The position numbers and the translations under genes were made by a program. From JBDTMC01 sp039934475 (GTDB taxonomy: Bacteria > Acidobacteriota > Terriglobia > Bryobacterales > Bryobacteraceae): a stretch of DNA of 22,443 nt. Numbering within the stretch: position 1 is the first letter of the stretch; each line of letters opens with the position of its first letter. Shown here in pieces: positions 1 through 6,193 of this stretch. The notes under the pieces are model-generated. The model did no database searches and was not told where the DNA came from. It was given only the letters and a program-made list of their open reading frames with translations. The DNA lies in assembly GCA_039934475.1 (NCBI GenBank), contig JBDTMC010000072.1, positions 1 to 22,443 on the forward strand. The letters are read 5' to 3'.

Positions 1-29
1 AAGCCGCTATTGGGGGCTTAGAATTCAGC

Positions 30-65
30 TGTAGCGCTTGTAGCGCTTGTAGCGTATATAGCGTC
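30..65 (+). repeat. Four tandem 9-bp repeats (possible antitoxin operator)
   Basis: Two exact copies of tgtagcgct (30-38 and 39-47) are followed by two diverged copies, tgtagcgta (48-56) and tatagcgtc (57-65). The array ends 21 bp before the ATG of the HTH gene, and a TATATA stretch (55-60) lies inside it. Seen: the repeats and their position. Inferred: a binding array for the downstream HTH protein, because toxin-antitoxin operons are usually autoregulated at repeats overlapping their promoter. Confidence 0.6.
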
Positions 66-86
66 TACTTGGAAGAGGAGCTCCCC

Positions 87-548
87 ATGACCAGCGCAGA
101 AAAGGTCGCGGCTCGGTTGCCTATTTCGGAACTCGACCAACGCAGCGTCGTGGAGCTGTACGAAGCGATGCGCCGAGGTAAGGCGACGCTGGTCGGCCTA
201 GACGGGGAAGTGAAGCAACTTCCTGAATCGCTGTGCTCGTTTCTAACGGAGTTAATCGGAATTCTAAACGAAGGGCATGGCGCATACATTGTCCGGAACA
301 ACTCCAAGCTGACCACCGTCGAGGCAGCAACTATGCTCGGGGTATCCCGGCAGTTTTTGGTGAACCTGCTAGAGAAGGGTGATATTCCTTACCATCTGGT
401 AGGCACGCATCGACGCGTCTACGCGCAGGATGTTATGCAGTACAAGGCTAAGAGGGATGGGCGGCGACGAGCCCTACTCGACGAACTGGTTGCGTCTGAG
501 GTGGACGAAGGCCTCTACGACAAGATCCCGCCGTTACATGAGGATTAG
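87..548 (+). CDS. HTH (excisionase/MerR-like) DNA-binding protein, probable antitoxin
   Basis: A 153-residue protein. I start at the ATG at 87 because GGAAGAGGAG lies just before it as a ribosome binding site; an in-frame TTG at 69 would place that site inside the gene. The middle third (about residues 75-117) reads as a helix-turn-helix of the excisionase type: TTVEAATMLGVSR, then LLEKGDIPYHLVGTHRR, a recognition-helix and wing pattern. The C-terminus is charged (KRDGRRRALLDELV). It overlaps the PIN-domain gene by 11 bp, which is a known layout in which the HTH protein is the antitoxin and repressor. The upstream 9-bp repeats fit autoregulation. The family assignment is good; the antitoxin role rests on the neighbour. 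Confidence 0.8.
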   Translation: MTSAEKVAARLPISELDQRSVVELYEAMRRGKATLVGLDGEVKQLPESLCSFLTELIGILNEGHGAYIVRNNSKLTTVEAATMLGVSRQFLVNLLEKGDIPYHLVGTHRRVYAQDVMQYKAKRDGRRRALLDELVASEVDEGLYDKIPPLHED

Positions 549-1077
549 TCACTATGTAGCGGTTCTCGACGCCTGCGTTCTAGCCCCAATGCCAGTCGCA
601 GATATCATACTTCGGCTGGCTGAGGGAAGTTTCTTCACTCATAAGTGGTCGGCCGAGATCCTCAAAGAAACCCACCGAACGTTGATCAAGTTCGGGTACT
701 CCCAGGCGCAGGCGGATCGCCGCATTGGAGCTATGGAGAACGCTTTTCCTGAGGCTCTCGTGGTCGGATATGAAGAGCTGATAGGGGCCATGAAGAACGA
801 TCCGAAGGACCGGCATGTACTGGCCGCCGCAGTGCGCTGCAAGGCCCACAGCATTATTACGGCCAATCGAAAGCACTTCAAGCAAGAGCACCTCGCCGCG
901 TACGATGTCGAGTGCTTAAGCCCAGACGAATTTCTGGAGCACCAATACAACCTCGATACCGATCGATTCATCGGGATACTGGGAGACCAAGCCAAAGCCT
1001 CCCGCCGATCGCTCGGTGAGTTATTGGAAGGCTTGGCCAAGCATGTGCCGAGGGTCGCATCCTTGATCGTTGCGTGA
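538..1077 (+). CDS. PIN-domain protein, probable VapC-like ribonuclease toxin
   Basis: A 179-residue protein from the ATG at 538, which lies inside the end of the HTH gene (coupled translation). Longer in-frame starts upstream would run through the HTH gene and are not credible. PIN features: first acidic residue D11 in VAVLDACVL, E40/E44 in WSAEILKE, and the NDPKDRHVLAAA block (D88, D91) followed by ITANRKHF, the usual third acidic/asparagine region. This spacing resembles the PIN_3-type toxins paired with HTH antitoxins. PIN toxins of this kind are metal-dependent RNases acting in the cytoplasm. All expected acidic positions are present, so the gene looks intact. The target RNA cannot be predicted. 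Confidence 0.8.
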   Translation: MRISHYVAVLDACVLAPMPVADIILRLAEGSFFTHKWSAEILKETHRTLIKFGYSQAQADRRIGAMENAFPEALVVGYEELIGAMKNDPKDRHVLAAAVRCKAHSIITANRKHFKQEHLAAYDVECLSPDEFLEHQYNLDTDRFIGILGDQAKASRRSLGELLEGLAKHVPRVASLIVA

Positions 1078-1111
1078 CGTCCCCGGGCCGACACTCCCGC
1101 TCGCCCGCTAT

Positions 1112-1137
1112 GGTGGTGCCTACGGTAGGACACTACC
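1112..1137. repeat. 26-bp near-palindrome made of two IS1-like ends, flanked by 8-bp direct repeats
   Basis: The left half begins ggtggtgcctac and the right half ends gtaggacactacc, so the segment is almost its own reverse complement apart from single-base gaps and mismatches. The right part matches the repeat at 2489-2506 (15 of 18 for 1120-1137). Flanks are cccgctat (1104-1111) and ctcgctat (1138-1145), 7 of 8 identical, the size of an IS1-family target duplication. It may be the collapsed remains of one insertion with its interior lost. Confidence 0.5.
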
Positions 1138-1145
1138 CTCGCTAT

Positions 1146-1163
1146 GGTGGTGTCCTGACGTTG
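1146..1163 (+). repeat. Left IS1-like terminal inverted repeat
   Basis: The sequence ggtggtgtcctgacgttg is the reverse complement of 2489-2506 at 17 of 18 positions. It starts with GGTRRTG, as IS1-family ends do. It directly precedes the transposase remnant. It also pairs with 1127-1137 as a hairpin (10 of 11 plus one G:T pair) around ctcgctat. Confidence 0.6.
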
Positions 1164-1616
1164 CTCGCGCTTGCCACCAGCCCCGAGAAGCGCTTCCCGG
1201 TCACCACGGACGGCTTCGCGCCCTATAACTACGCGGTAGGCATTGAATTGGAAGGCCGCTGCGCCTACGGCCAACTCGTTAAGATCTACGTCAACCCCAC
1301 GGCGGAAGAACAGCGGCGCTACAGCCCGGCCCACATTGCCGAGACGAAGAAGACAGACGTCTATGGAGACCCAGATTTCGACCTAATCTGCACATCCCAT
1401 ATCGAGCGGCAGAATGGCTCGCTGCGCCTGTGGTGCAAGCGGCTCACCCGCTTGACGTATGCGTTCTCAAAGAAGTGGGGGAACCTGAAGGCCGCGCTTG
1501 CTCTGCACTTTGCCTACTACAACTTTTGCCGCGTGCATCGTTCGATCAAATGCACTCCCGCGACGGCTGCGGGCTTAACGGTTCGGGTCTGGACGATTAA
1601 AGATTTGCTTGGCTAG
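1164..1616 (+). pseudogene. IS1-family transposase, 5'-truncated remnant
   Basis: About 150 codons matching the C-terminal part of the rhizobial/soil-bacterial type of IS1-family transposase. TTDGF carries the second catalytic Asp, followed by QLVKIYVNP, RRYSPAH, the SHIERQNGSLRL block with the catalytic Glu, RLTRLTYAFSKKWGNLKAAL, HFAYYNFCRVHRSIK, TPATAAGLT and a terminal VWTIKDLLG. Full-length relatives have roughly 140 more N-terminal residues carrying an HTH, Cys-type residues and the first catalytic Asp. None of that is present, so the protein cannot be an active transposase. The frame stays open upstream to 1074, but that part is repeat sequence and not protein homology. Its TAG shares CTAG with the stop of the convergent hicB-like gene. 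No terminal repeat lies in the 60 bp after the stop. Confidence 0.8.
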
Positions 1617-1978
1617 AAAGCGCAGGCGAGCGACCGATGCCGATGAATCGATTTCTTCTTGGCCTCCCGGCCGGAAATTATGGGCATATGGATAAGGCTC
1701 AAGAATCTCACCCAGTAGTACGCAATCCAGCGGCTTAGCGGTGCCTTTCGAGGGATCAGTCCTGTTGTGTCGCCATCGTAAGCGACCTCCAGATATCCGG
1801 TCACCGCGTCGTCAAGTTTCTGCAATACCTGTTTTCTCGACTTTGCCGTCACGACAATATTGAGATCCAAGCATTCAGCAAAGTACCAGCGGTCCTTCTG
1901 CGATAGGAGGATTCTGCAAACTAGAACTGGGGATTGCTGCGTACTCTTAGCTTGCTCTGCCGATGTAGCAGTGAGCAT
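1613..1978 (-). CDS. hicB: HicB-like antitoxin (UPF0150-type fold)
   Basis: A 121-residue protein on the minus strand, with AGGGGGA about 9 nt before its ATG. Residues 17-70 follow the HicB/UPF0150 pattern: LVCRILLSQKDRWYFAECLDL (the family's strand plus AxCxDL block), then VVTAKSRKQVLQKLDDAVTGYL, the helix that in the family reads EEALxxLxEAI. A segment at about 74-95 (LIPRKAPLSRWIAYYWVRF) resembles the extension in some HicB-like proteins. The last ~25 residues are basic and unassigned and run into the IS remnant, with a shared CTAG stop. No C-terminal DNA-binding domain is recognisable. It lies 124 bp after hicA, a wide gap for such a pair. The family call is moderate; whether it neutralises HicA is inferred. 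Confidence 0.65.
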   Translation of the reverse strand: MLTATSAEQAKSTQQSPVLVCRILLSQKDRWYFAECLDLNIVVTAKSRKQVLQKLDDAVTGYLEVAYDGDTTGLIPRKAPLSRWIAYYWVRFLSLIHMPIISGREAKKKSIHRHRSLACAF

Positions 1979-2064
1979 CCGATAGTTCCCCCTGAGTATA
2001 TTATGTAGCCGAATAAACCGATGGTCAACCCTCGACAGTCGAAAATTTCATGGTGTACATATCA

Positions 2065-2086
2065 CTACCGCAAGATGTTGCGGTGG
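2065..2086 (-). other. Hairpin between hicA and hicB
   Basis: Arms 2065-2073 and 2078-2086 pair over nine bases, with one G:T, around the loop gatg. The inner six pairs (ccgcaa/ttgcgg) are perfect. It sits 16 bp downstream of the hicA stop on the minus strand. No T-run follows, so it is not a convincing intrinsic terminator. It could stabilise the hicA message or separate expression of the two genes. Confidence 0.4.
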
Positions 2087-2102
2087 CACCACACAGGACA
2101 CC

Positions 2103-2390
2103 CTACGCAGTGTATGGCTTGACTTGGGCCTTCTTTGACGTCGTTTTAGTTGCTCCATAAAATTGTTCTCGGGTAAAGCCGGACTGGCTGATCATTGCCT
2201 TGATCAGTTTCTCGCCGAATTCATCAATCGCCAAATCTACCGTAACAATGGCGCGCGTTCTGCCATCTCCGGCAATGCGAAGGTACGGAGCGTGAGAGCC
2301 CACCGGCTTGCGGCAGCAGAAGAACCCGAGAGCTTCCAAAATCTGAATAACGTCTCGGAGAGGAAGCGGTGGATAACGACGTAGACCCAT
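2103..2390 (-). CDS. hicA: HicA-like mRNA interferase toxin
   Basis: A 95-residue minus-strand protein with the HicA (YcfA/dsRBD-like) layout: PPLPLRDVIQILEALGF is the first helix, CRKPVGSHAPYLRIAG carries the GSH motif whose His is catalytic in the family, GRTRAIVTVDLAIDEFG replaces the usual VPVH strand, and KLIKAMISQSGFTREQF is the C-terminal helix. A TAA sits immediately upstream in frame, so the ATG at 2390 is the earliest possible start, although no clear Shine-Dalgarno precedes it. HicA proteins are small ribonucleases that cleave mRNA and are held by HicB. The HicB-like gene is next downstream. The spacing and the unusual acidic strand (TVDLAID) make it a divergent member. Confidence 0.7.
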   Translation of the reverse strand: MGLRRYPPLPLRDVIQILEALGFFCCRKPVGSHAPYLRIAGDGRTRAIVTVDLAIDEFGEKLIKAMISQSGFTREQFYGATKTTSKKAQVKPYTA

Positions 2391-2428
2391 TTAATGCGCA
2401 ATGGCGCAGAACCCAATTCTATCGCCAC

Positions 2429-2457
2429 AACATATTGCAAAGAAAGTGTCTTTTGAA
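2429..2457 (-). promoter_or_regulatory. Possible hicA promoter
   Basis: Read on the minus strand, TTCAAA (2457-2452) and TATGTT (2434-2429) are separated by 17 bp, each matching the sigma70 consensus at 4 of 6 positions. The -10 ends 38 bp before the hicA ATG. This is a weak prediction from hexamers alone. Confidence 0.3.
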
Positions 2458-2488
2458 GGCACATGCCCAATGGCATAAACAACCAACA

Positions 2489-2506
2489 CAACGTCAGGAC
2501 ACTACC
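2489..2506 (-). repeat. Right IS1-like terminal inverted repeat
   Basis: The sequence caacgtcaggacactacc is an inverted copy of 1146-1163 with one mismatch. Together the two ends bracket the transposase remnant and both hic genes (1361 bp). The eight bases after it (gcctacag) do not match those before 1146 (ctcgctat), so no direct target duplication supports a single insertion. The repeat lies 47 bp before argC and 13 bp before the first ARG-box-like site. Confidence 0.6.
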
Positions 2507-2519
2507 GCCTACAGCACAT

Positions 2520-2553
2520 GGTATATTTATTCAAGAGAGCGAATAAATATCCA
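2520..2553 (+). promoter_or_regulatory. Two tandem ARG-box-like operators before argC
   Basis: Box 1 is 2520-2533 (ggtatatttattca) and box 2 is 2540-2553 (cgaataaatatcca). Each differs from the TGAATWWWWATTCA core at two positions. Their centres are 20 bp apart, about two helical turns, the spacing known for paired ArgR sites. The inner parts form a perfect 10-bp inverted repeat (2523-2532 against 2541-2550). TATATT at 2522-2527 in box 1 could serve as a -10, which would put repression directly over the promoter; no good -35 is visible. Known for ArgR: a hexamer binds paired boxes when arginine is plentiful. That this organism uses ArgR here is inferred. Confidence 0.65.
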
Positions 2554-3561
2554 ATGAGCGCCCGTGTCGGCATTGTTGGCTTCCGCGGCTATAGCGGAGT
2601 CGAGCTGGTCAAAATTCTGGATCGTCATCCTGGCGTAGAACCAGTGCTTTTGGAGCACCGGGCGGACTCGGCGGATCGACCTTTGCCTCGGGGGACGGCG
2701 GCGCGGCTGCGGTTGCCGTGCACTGCGGAGGCGGCTGCCGATAGCGGATTGGCTGCCGTGCTGCTGGCTACTCCGCCCGAAGTATCGATGGATCTGGCAC
2801 CGGCGATGCTGGCGGTGGGGATTAAAGTCGTGGATCTGAGTGGGGCGTTCCGGCTTCGAACTGTCGAAAATTACCAGCAATGGTACAAGGAACCGCACTC
2901 GCAGCCGGAATTACTGGCCACGGCTGCGTACGGGCTGCCGGAGTTTCATCGTGATTCCGTCCGGCCGGCGCGGCTGGTGGCGAATCCGGGGTGTTATCCG
3001 ACGGCGGCGAACCTGGCAATCCGTCCGTTGGTGGCGGCGGGGGTGGTGGAGCGTTCGCACGGGATCGTATGCGATGGGAAGAGTGGCGTGAGCGGGGCGG
3101 GACGCAAGCCGAGCCTCAAAACGAGTTTTTGTGAGGTCACCGATAACCTGTCGGTGTACTCGATTTTGGGGCACCGGCATGTGCCCGAAGTCCTGATGCA
3201 CTCGTCCCTGGAGGAGTCGGAGTTCAGTTTCACGGCACAATTGCTGCCTTTGGAACGGGGCATCCTGGAGACGATCTATTTCCGGGTGACGCCGGGTACG
3301 ACGGCCGCTCGACTGATAGAGATCTACGAGCGGCAGTACGCGCACGAGCCGTTTGTACGGCTCTACGATCCGGGGCAGGTACCGGATTTGAAAGCGGTCC
3401 AGTACACCAACTTCTGCGACATCGGCGCGGCTGTGAATGAGGCGACCGGACGGGCGGTGGTGGTGAGCGTGATCGATAACCTCATCAAGGGCGCGGCGGG
3501 CCAGGCGGTCCAGAATCTCAATCTGATTCTGGGGTTTGCGGAGACTGAGGGTTTGCTGTGA
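2554..3561 (+). CDS. argC: N-acetyl-gamma-glutamyl-phosphate reductase
   Basis: A 335-residue cytoplasmic enzyme of arginine synthesis that reduces N-acetylglutamyl phosphate to the semialdehyde with NADPH. The N-terminal nucleotide-binding loop is GIVGFRGYSG (residues 6-15). The catalytic Cys is C147 in VANPGCYPTAANLA, and the conserved His region is GHRHVPE (206-212). GAAGQAVQNLNLILGF near the C-terminus is the usual family ending. The ATG at 2554 aligns with the family start; the in-frame ATG at 2518 would add 12 residues encoded by the ARG-box region. AAGAGAG lies rather far upstream, so initiation may be modest. It overlaps argB by 4 bp. Length and all motifs are normal. Confidence 0.95.
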   Translation: MSARVGIVGFRGYSGVELVKILDRHPGVEPVLLEHRADSADRPLPRGTAARLRLPCTAEAAADSGLAAVLLATPPEVSMDLAPAMLAVGIKVVDLSGAFRLRTVENYQQWYKEPHSQPELLATAAYGLPEFHRDSVRPARLVANPGCYPTAANLAIRPLVAAGVVERSHGIVCDGKSGVSGAGRKPSLKTSFCEVTDNLSVYSILGHRHVPEVLMHSSLEESEFSFTAQLLPLERGILETIYFRVTPGTTAARLIEIYERQYAHEPFVRLYDPGQVPDLKAVQYTNFCDIGAAVNEATGRAVVVSVIDNLIKGAAGQAVQNLNLILGFAETEGLL

Positions 3562-4328
3562 GGCTGCTGGTCAAGCTGGGCGGGACGTTGCTCGATACAG
3601 CGGAGTCGCGGCAGCGGCTGGCGGGCGAGATTGCAGCCCTGGCGGCAAGCCATCAGGTGGTAGTGGTCCACGGCGGAGGCAAGCAGATGACTCGCTTCCT
3701 GACCGAGCATGGAGTGGAGAGCCGGTTCGTCAATGGGCTTAGGGTGAGCACGCCCGAAGTGATTGATGCCGTCTTGAAAGTATTGGCGGGAACCGTGAAC
3801 CATGAATTGGTTGCGGCGCTGTATGCCGCCGGGGCTGCCAGCGTGGGCTTGAGTGGCGTTGACGCCGGGTTGGCGGAGGCTGAACCGATTTCTGAGGAAT
3901 TGGGCGCGGTTGGGCGAGTAACATCTACTAATGCTAAGCTGCTCGATCTATTGGTGTTGAACGGCTATGTCCCAGTGGTGGCCTGCGTCGCCGGAGACCG
4001 GAGCGGGCGCATCTACAACGTAAATGCCGATCAGATGGCCGTGGCGTGCGCGGCTGGCTTTCGGGTTGACCGGCTGATCTTTTTAACCGATGTGGATGGC
4101 GTGCGCGGCGCAGAGGGAACCACGCTGTCAAGGCTGACTATAGCCGAGTGCGGCCAACTGGTCACCTCCGGGGTGGCCACGGGCGGTATGCAGGCCAAGC
4201 TGGAGGCAGCTTGCCTGGCGGTTGAGCGCGGTACCGGAGCCGTAGTCATCGCGCCGGGCTCGGCGGCGAATGCTTGCGCGCGGATTGTGGCAGGCGAACC
4301 GATGGGCACGGCGATCACGGCCGAGTAG
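3558..4328 (+). CDS. argB: Acetylglutamate kinase
   Basis: A 256-residue amino-acid kinase that phosphorylates N-acetylglutamate, the second step of arginine synthesis. It starts with GTG at 3558, overlapping the argC TGA (GTGA), with TGAGGG 8 nt upstream. Motifs: LLVKLGGTLL with the phosphate-binding Lys at the N-terminus, VVVHGGGKQMTRFL for acetylglutamate binding, YNVNADQMA, LIFLTDVDGV for ATP binding, and ATGGMQAKLEAA. The protein begins directly at the first strand, as in the short E. coli form. Arginine-inhibited hexameric kinases carry an extra N-terminal helix that is absent here. This suggests flux control lies elsewhere, in the synthase or in ArgR repression. Confidence 0.95.
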   Translation: MRLLVKLGGTLLDTAESRQRLAGEIAALAASHQVVVVHGGGKQMTRFLTEHGVESRFVNGLRVSTPEVIDAVLKVLAGTVNHELVAALYAAGAASVGLSGVDAGLAEAEPISEELGAVGRVTSTNAKLLDLLVLNGYVPVVACVAGDRSGRIYNVNADQMAVACAAGFRVDRLIFLTDVDGVRGAEGTTLSRLTIAECGQLVTSGVATGGMQAKLEAACLAVERGTGAVVIAPGSAANACARIVAGEPMGTAITAE

Positions 4329-4347
4329 CGAAGTAAGGATACCAAGC

Positions 4348-4887
4348 ATGACCGATTTCGTCCCCGTTTCGACGTTTGCAAAGCTTCCTCCGGAGCCCGC
4401 CGGCATCCAGGAGTTCGACGCCGCTGCGCCGGTTGTCTTGCGCCGGGCGGCGATGCAAGATATCCCCGCGCTCCTGGGTTTGATCAATACGTACGCCCGC
4501 CAGGGGATCATGCTGCCTCGGACGGAATTCGAGATGGCGGAGAACATCCGCGATTTCACGGTGGTCTTTTCAGGCGATCATCTCGCGGGATGTGCGGCAT
4601 TGCACTTCTATGGACCGACGATGGGAGAGATTCGATCGCTGGCTGTCGATCCACGAGCCAAGGGCCAAGGGTTTGGCCGGTTGCTCGTAGAACAGCTAGT
4701 ACGTGAAGGTATGGACTTTACACTAGCCGCAGTCTTCGCTTTCACTTACGTCGACCACTTTTTTCAAAAGCTCAACTTCGTCAAAGTGGAGCGCGGCGAT
4801 TTACCGTTAAAGGCATGGAAAGATTGCCTGAAATGCCCGAAATTCCAGTGCTGCGATGAGATCGCCATGGTGCGGCGTTTGTCTTAA
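4348..4887 (+). CDS. argA: GNAT-type N-acetylglutamate synthase
   Basis: A 179-residue acetyltransferase starting at the ATG at 4348, with GTAAGGAT just upstream; an upstream in-frame start would overlap argB heavily. The GNAT fold is visible: LRRAAMQDIPALLGLINTYA (residues 31-50), then IRSLAVDPRAKGQGFGRLLV (95-114) with the acetyl-CoA loop KGQGFG. The Cys-containing tail CLKCPKFQCCDEIAMV is typical of short ArgA-like synthases. It lacks the amino-acid-kinase domain of the classical E. coli ArgA. It would make N-acetylglutamate from glutamate and acetyl-CoA. It lies 19 bp after argB in the same operon, so the three genes cover the first three steps. The residues before about 28 are a poorly conserved extension. 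Confidence 0.85.
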   Translation: MTDFVPVSTFAKLPPEPAGIQEFDAAAPVVLRRAAMQDIPALLGLINTYARQGIMLPRTEFEMAENIRDFTVVFSGDHLAGCAALHFYGPTMGEIRSLAVDPRAKGQGFGRLLVEQLVREGMDFTLAAVFAFTYVDHFFQKLNFVKVERGDLPLKAWKDCLKCPKFQCCDEIAMVRRLS

Positions 4888-5010
4888 AGTGGACGCCACA
4901 CGATCTGCCGTACTATAACTCACACTTTACGCTGCTCAAAACCCTTGAGATTCGTTCGAAAATAATAGACCTTTCCTGAGAATTTTAAACGTAATAGTAC
5001 TCTTGAGATG

Positions 5011-5071
5011 TATAATCTGTTTTCATAGAGGGTACAGCGCTACTCACTGTATTTCCTGGACGACGGAAATA
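5011..5071 (+). promoter_or_regulatory. -10 box and two-hairpin leader of the MoCF gene
   Basis: A perfect TATAAT lies at 5011-5016 in an AT-rich stretch with no clear -35. Transcription from it would give a leader of about 70 nt with two hairpins: TACAG/CTGTA (5033-5037 with 5047-5051) and a perfect 7-bp TATTTCC/GGAAATA (5050-5056 with 5065-5071). They share two bases, so only one can form fully. The second ends 19 bp before the ATG. The rest of the 4888-5090 gap holds only a weak CTCAA/TTGAG pair (4935-4949) after argA, without a T-run. Confidence 0.45.
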
Positions 5072-5090
5072 GTAGATCGAAAGATTACCC

Positions 5091-6062
5091 ATGAAAGCTC
5101 AAACCGTTGACGTTCGAGAATCGACCGGAAGAATCCTCTGCAGCACGGTCTTTCGGCCAAGCGGCAAGAAGTTGCTCGCCAAGGGCCACATTATCAGTGA
5201 CGAAGACGTACGCCTTCTGGAACTCGAAGGGATGAACAGCGTCTGGGTGACTGAATTGGAAGAGGGCGAAGTAGGCGAAGACGAAGCTGTCACGATGGTG
5301 GCAACGGCGATGGCTTGTGGGGCATTGGAGGTGAAGCTGGCCGCCGGTGGCCGCGCCAACCTGATTGCCACGGAAGCTAGCTGCGTGCTGGTGGACGACG
5401 ATTTGCTGAGGCAGATCAACTGCACGGCGAGCATGGCCATCGCTACGGCCTTGAATTTCAGCTATGCCCGCGCCGGACAGCGCATTGCGACGGTGAAGAG
5501 CGCTCCTTTCGCCGTGCCTCAGGCACAATTGGAGGCGGTGACATCGATCATCAGAGAGCGGGGGCCGATTTTGCAGGCCAGGCCGATCCGCAGCCCGCAA
5601 GTAGCGGTTCTTTACAGCGATCCGATTTCGGGTGATCGTGCTCGCCAACTATTTGAAAACATTGTGATGCAAAGGCTAGAGCGGTTGGGTTGCGCGCCGT
5701 CTTATGCCGTATCGACGGTTGAGGACGAGAGAGGCGTAGCGAAGGGAATGCAGCAACTTCTACGGAATCGCCCGCATGCGATTCTGGTAGCATCGACAAC
5801 GGCGCCGGCGGGCCCGGAAGACGTAGTAGGGCAGGCGATGTGTCAGATCGGCTGTCACCTGGAGCGATTTCTTGCTCCCGTTGAGCCAGGTAATCTGTTA
5901 TTGTTAGGATACAAAGAAGATATTCCAATTGTATCCGCCCCTGGATGTTTCCGTTCAGCGAAGATGAACGTGGTGGATCTGGTATTGCCGCCTATGCTGG
6001 CGCGTTATCGAGTTTCCGGTTGGGAAGTGGCCTGCCTCGGTCATGGTGGCCTGCTCGCCTAA
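5091..6062 (+). CDS. Molybdopterin-binding (MoCF) domain protein
   Basis: A 323-residue protein, probably cytoplasmic. The first ~70 residues (STGRILCSTVFRPSGKKLLAKGHIISDEDVRLLELEG) resemble the N-terminal part of MoeA-like and purine-hydroxylase-associated proteins that bind molybdopterin. The C-terminal part from about 175 (VAVLYSDPISGDRARQLFENIV, then RPHAILVASTTAPAGPEDVVGQA) has the MoaB/Mog/MoeA MoCF fold. The tail SAPGCFRSAKMNVVDLVLPPMLAR matches the closing motif of fused cofactor-maturation proteins. The canonical MoeA GGxSxGxxD loop is not seen. The gene stands alone between argA and a terminator, with no molybdoenzyme nearby, so the partner is unknown. The ATG at 5091 has only a weak AAAGATT before it. 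Confidence 0.75.
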   Translation: MKAQTVDVRESTGRILCSTVFRPSGKKLLAKGHIISDEDVRLLELEGMNSVWVTELEEGEVGEDEAVTMVATAMACGALEVKLAAGGRANLIATEASCVLVDDDLLRQINCTASMAIATALNFSYARAGQRIATVKSAPFAVPQAQLEAVTSIIRERGPILQARPIRSPQVAVLYSDPISGDRARQLFENIVMQRLERLGCAPSYAVSTVEDERGVAKGMQQLLRNRPHAILVASTTAPAGPEDVVGQAMCQIGCHLERFLAPVEPGNLLLLGYKEDIPIVSAPGCFRSAKMNVVDLVLPPMLARYRVSGWEVACLGHGGLLA

Positions 6063-6075
6063 ATCTCCTCCACTA

Positions 6076-6150
6076 CCATGAGTCGTTACCTCCGAGCGAC
6101 TCGTGGGTGCTCCTCGGCCGGGCGTCTGACCAACGCCCGGCTCTTTTTTT
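6076..6150 (+). terminator. Tandem hairpins ending in an intrinsic terminator
   Basis: The strong terminator is GCCGGGCGT (6117-6125) paired with ACGCCCGGC (6133-6141) around a 7-nt loop, followed by TCTTTTTTT (6142-6150). Ahead of it a separate 10-bp stem with one G:T pair (6076-6085 with 6097-6106) has an 11-nt loop and no T-run. It ends transcription of the MoCF gene 55-88 bp after its stop. Confidence 0.9.
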
Positions 6151-6193
6151 GCCGGTTCGTCGTTCCCCACCCGCAGTGATACCATTTCGTTGA

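Noticed and set aside
69..548. TTG start for the HTH gene
   Set aside because: GGAAGAGGAG would then be inside the gene; the ATG at 87 uses it as a ribosome binding site.
2065..2086. Intrinsic terminator between hicA and hicB
   Set aside because: The stem is good but no T-run follows on the minus strand.
5017..5090. Moco riboswitch before the molybdopterin-binding gene
   Set aside because: The leader is too short and does not show the multi-stem arrangement of the known motif.
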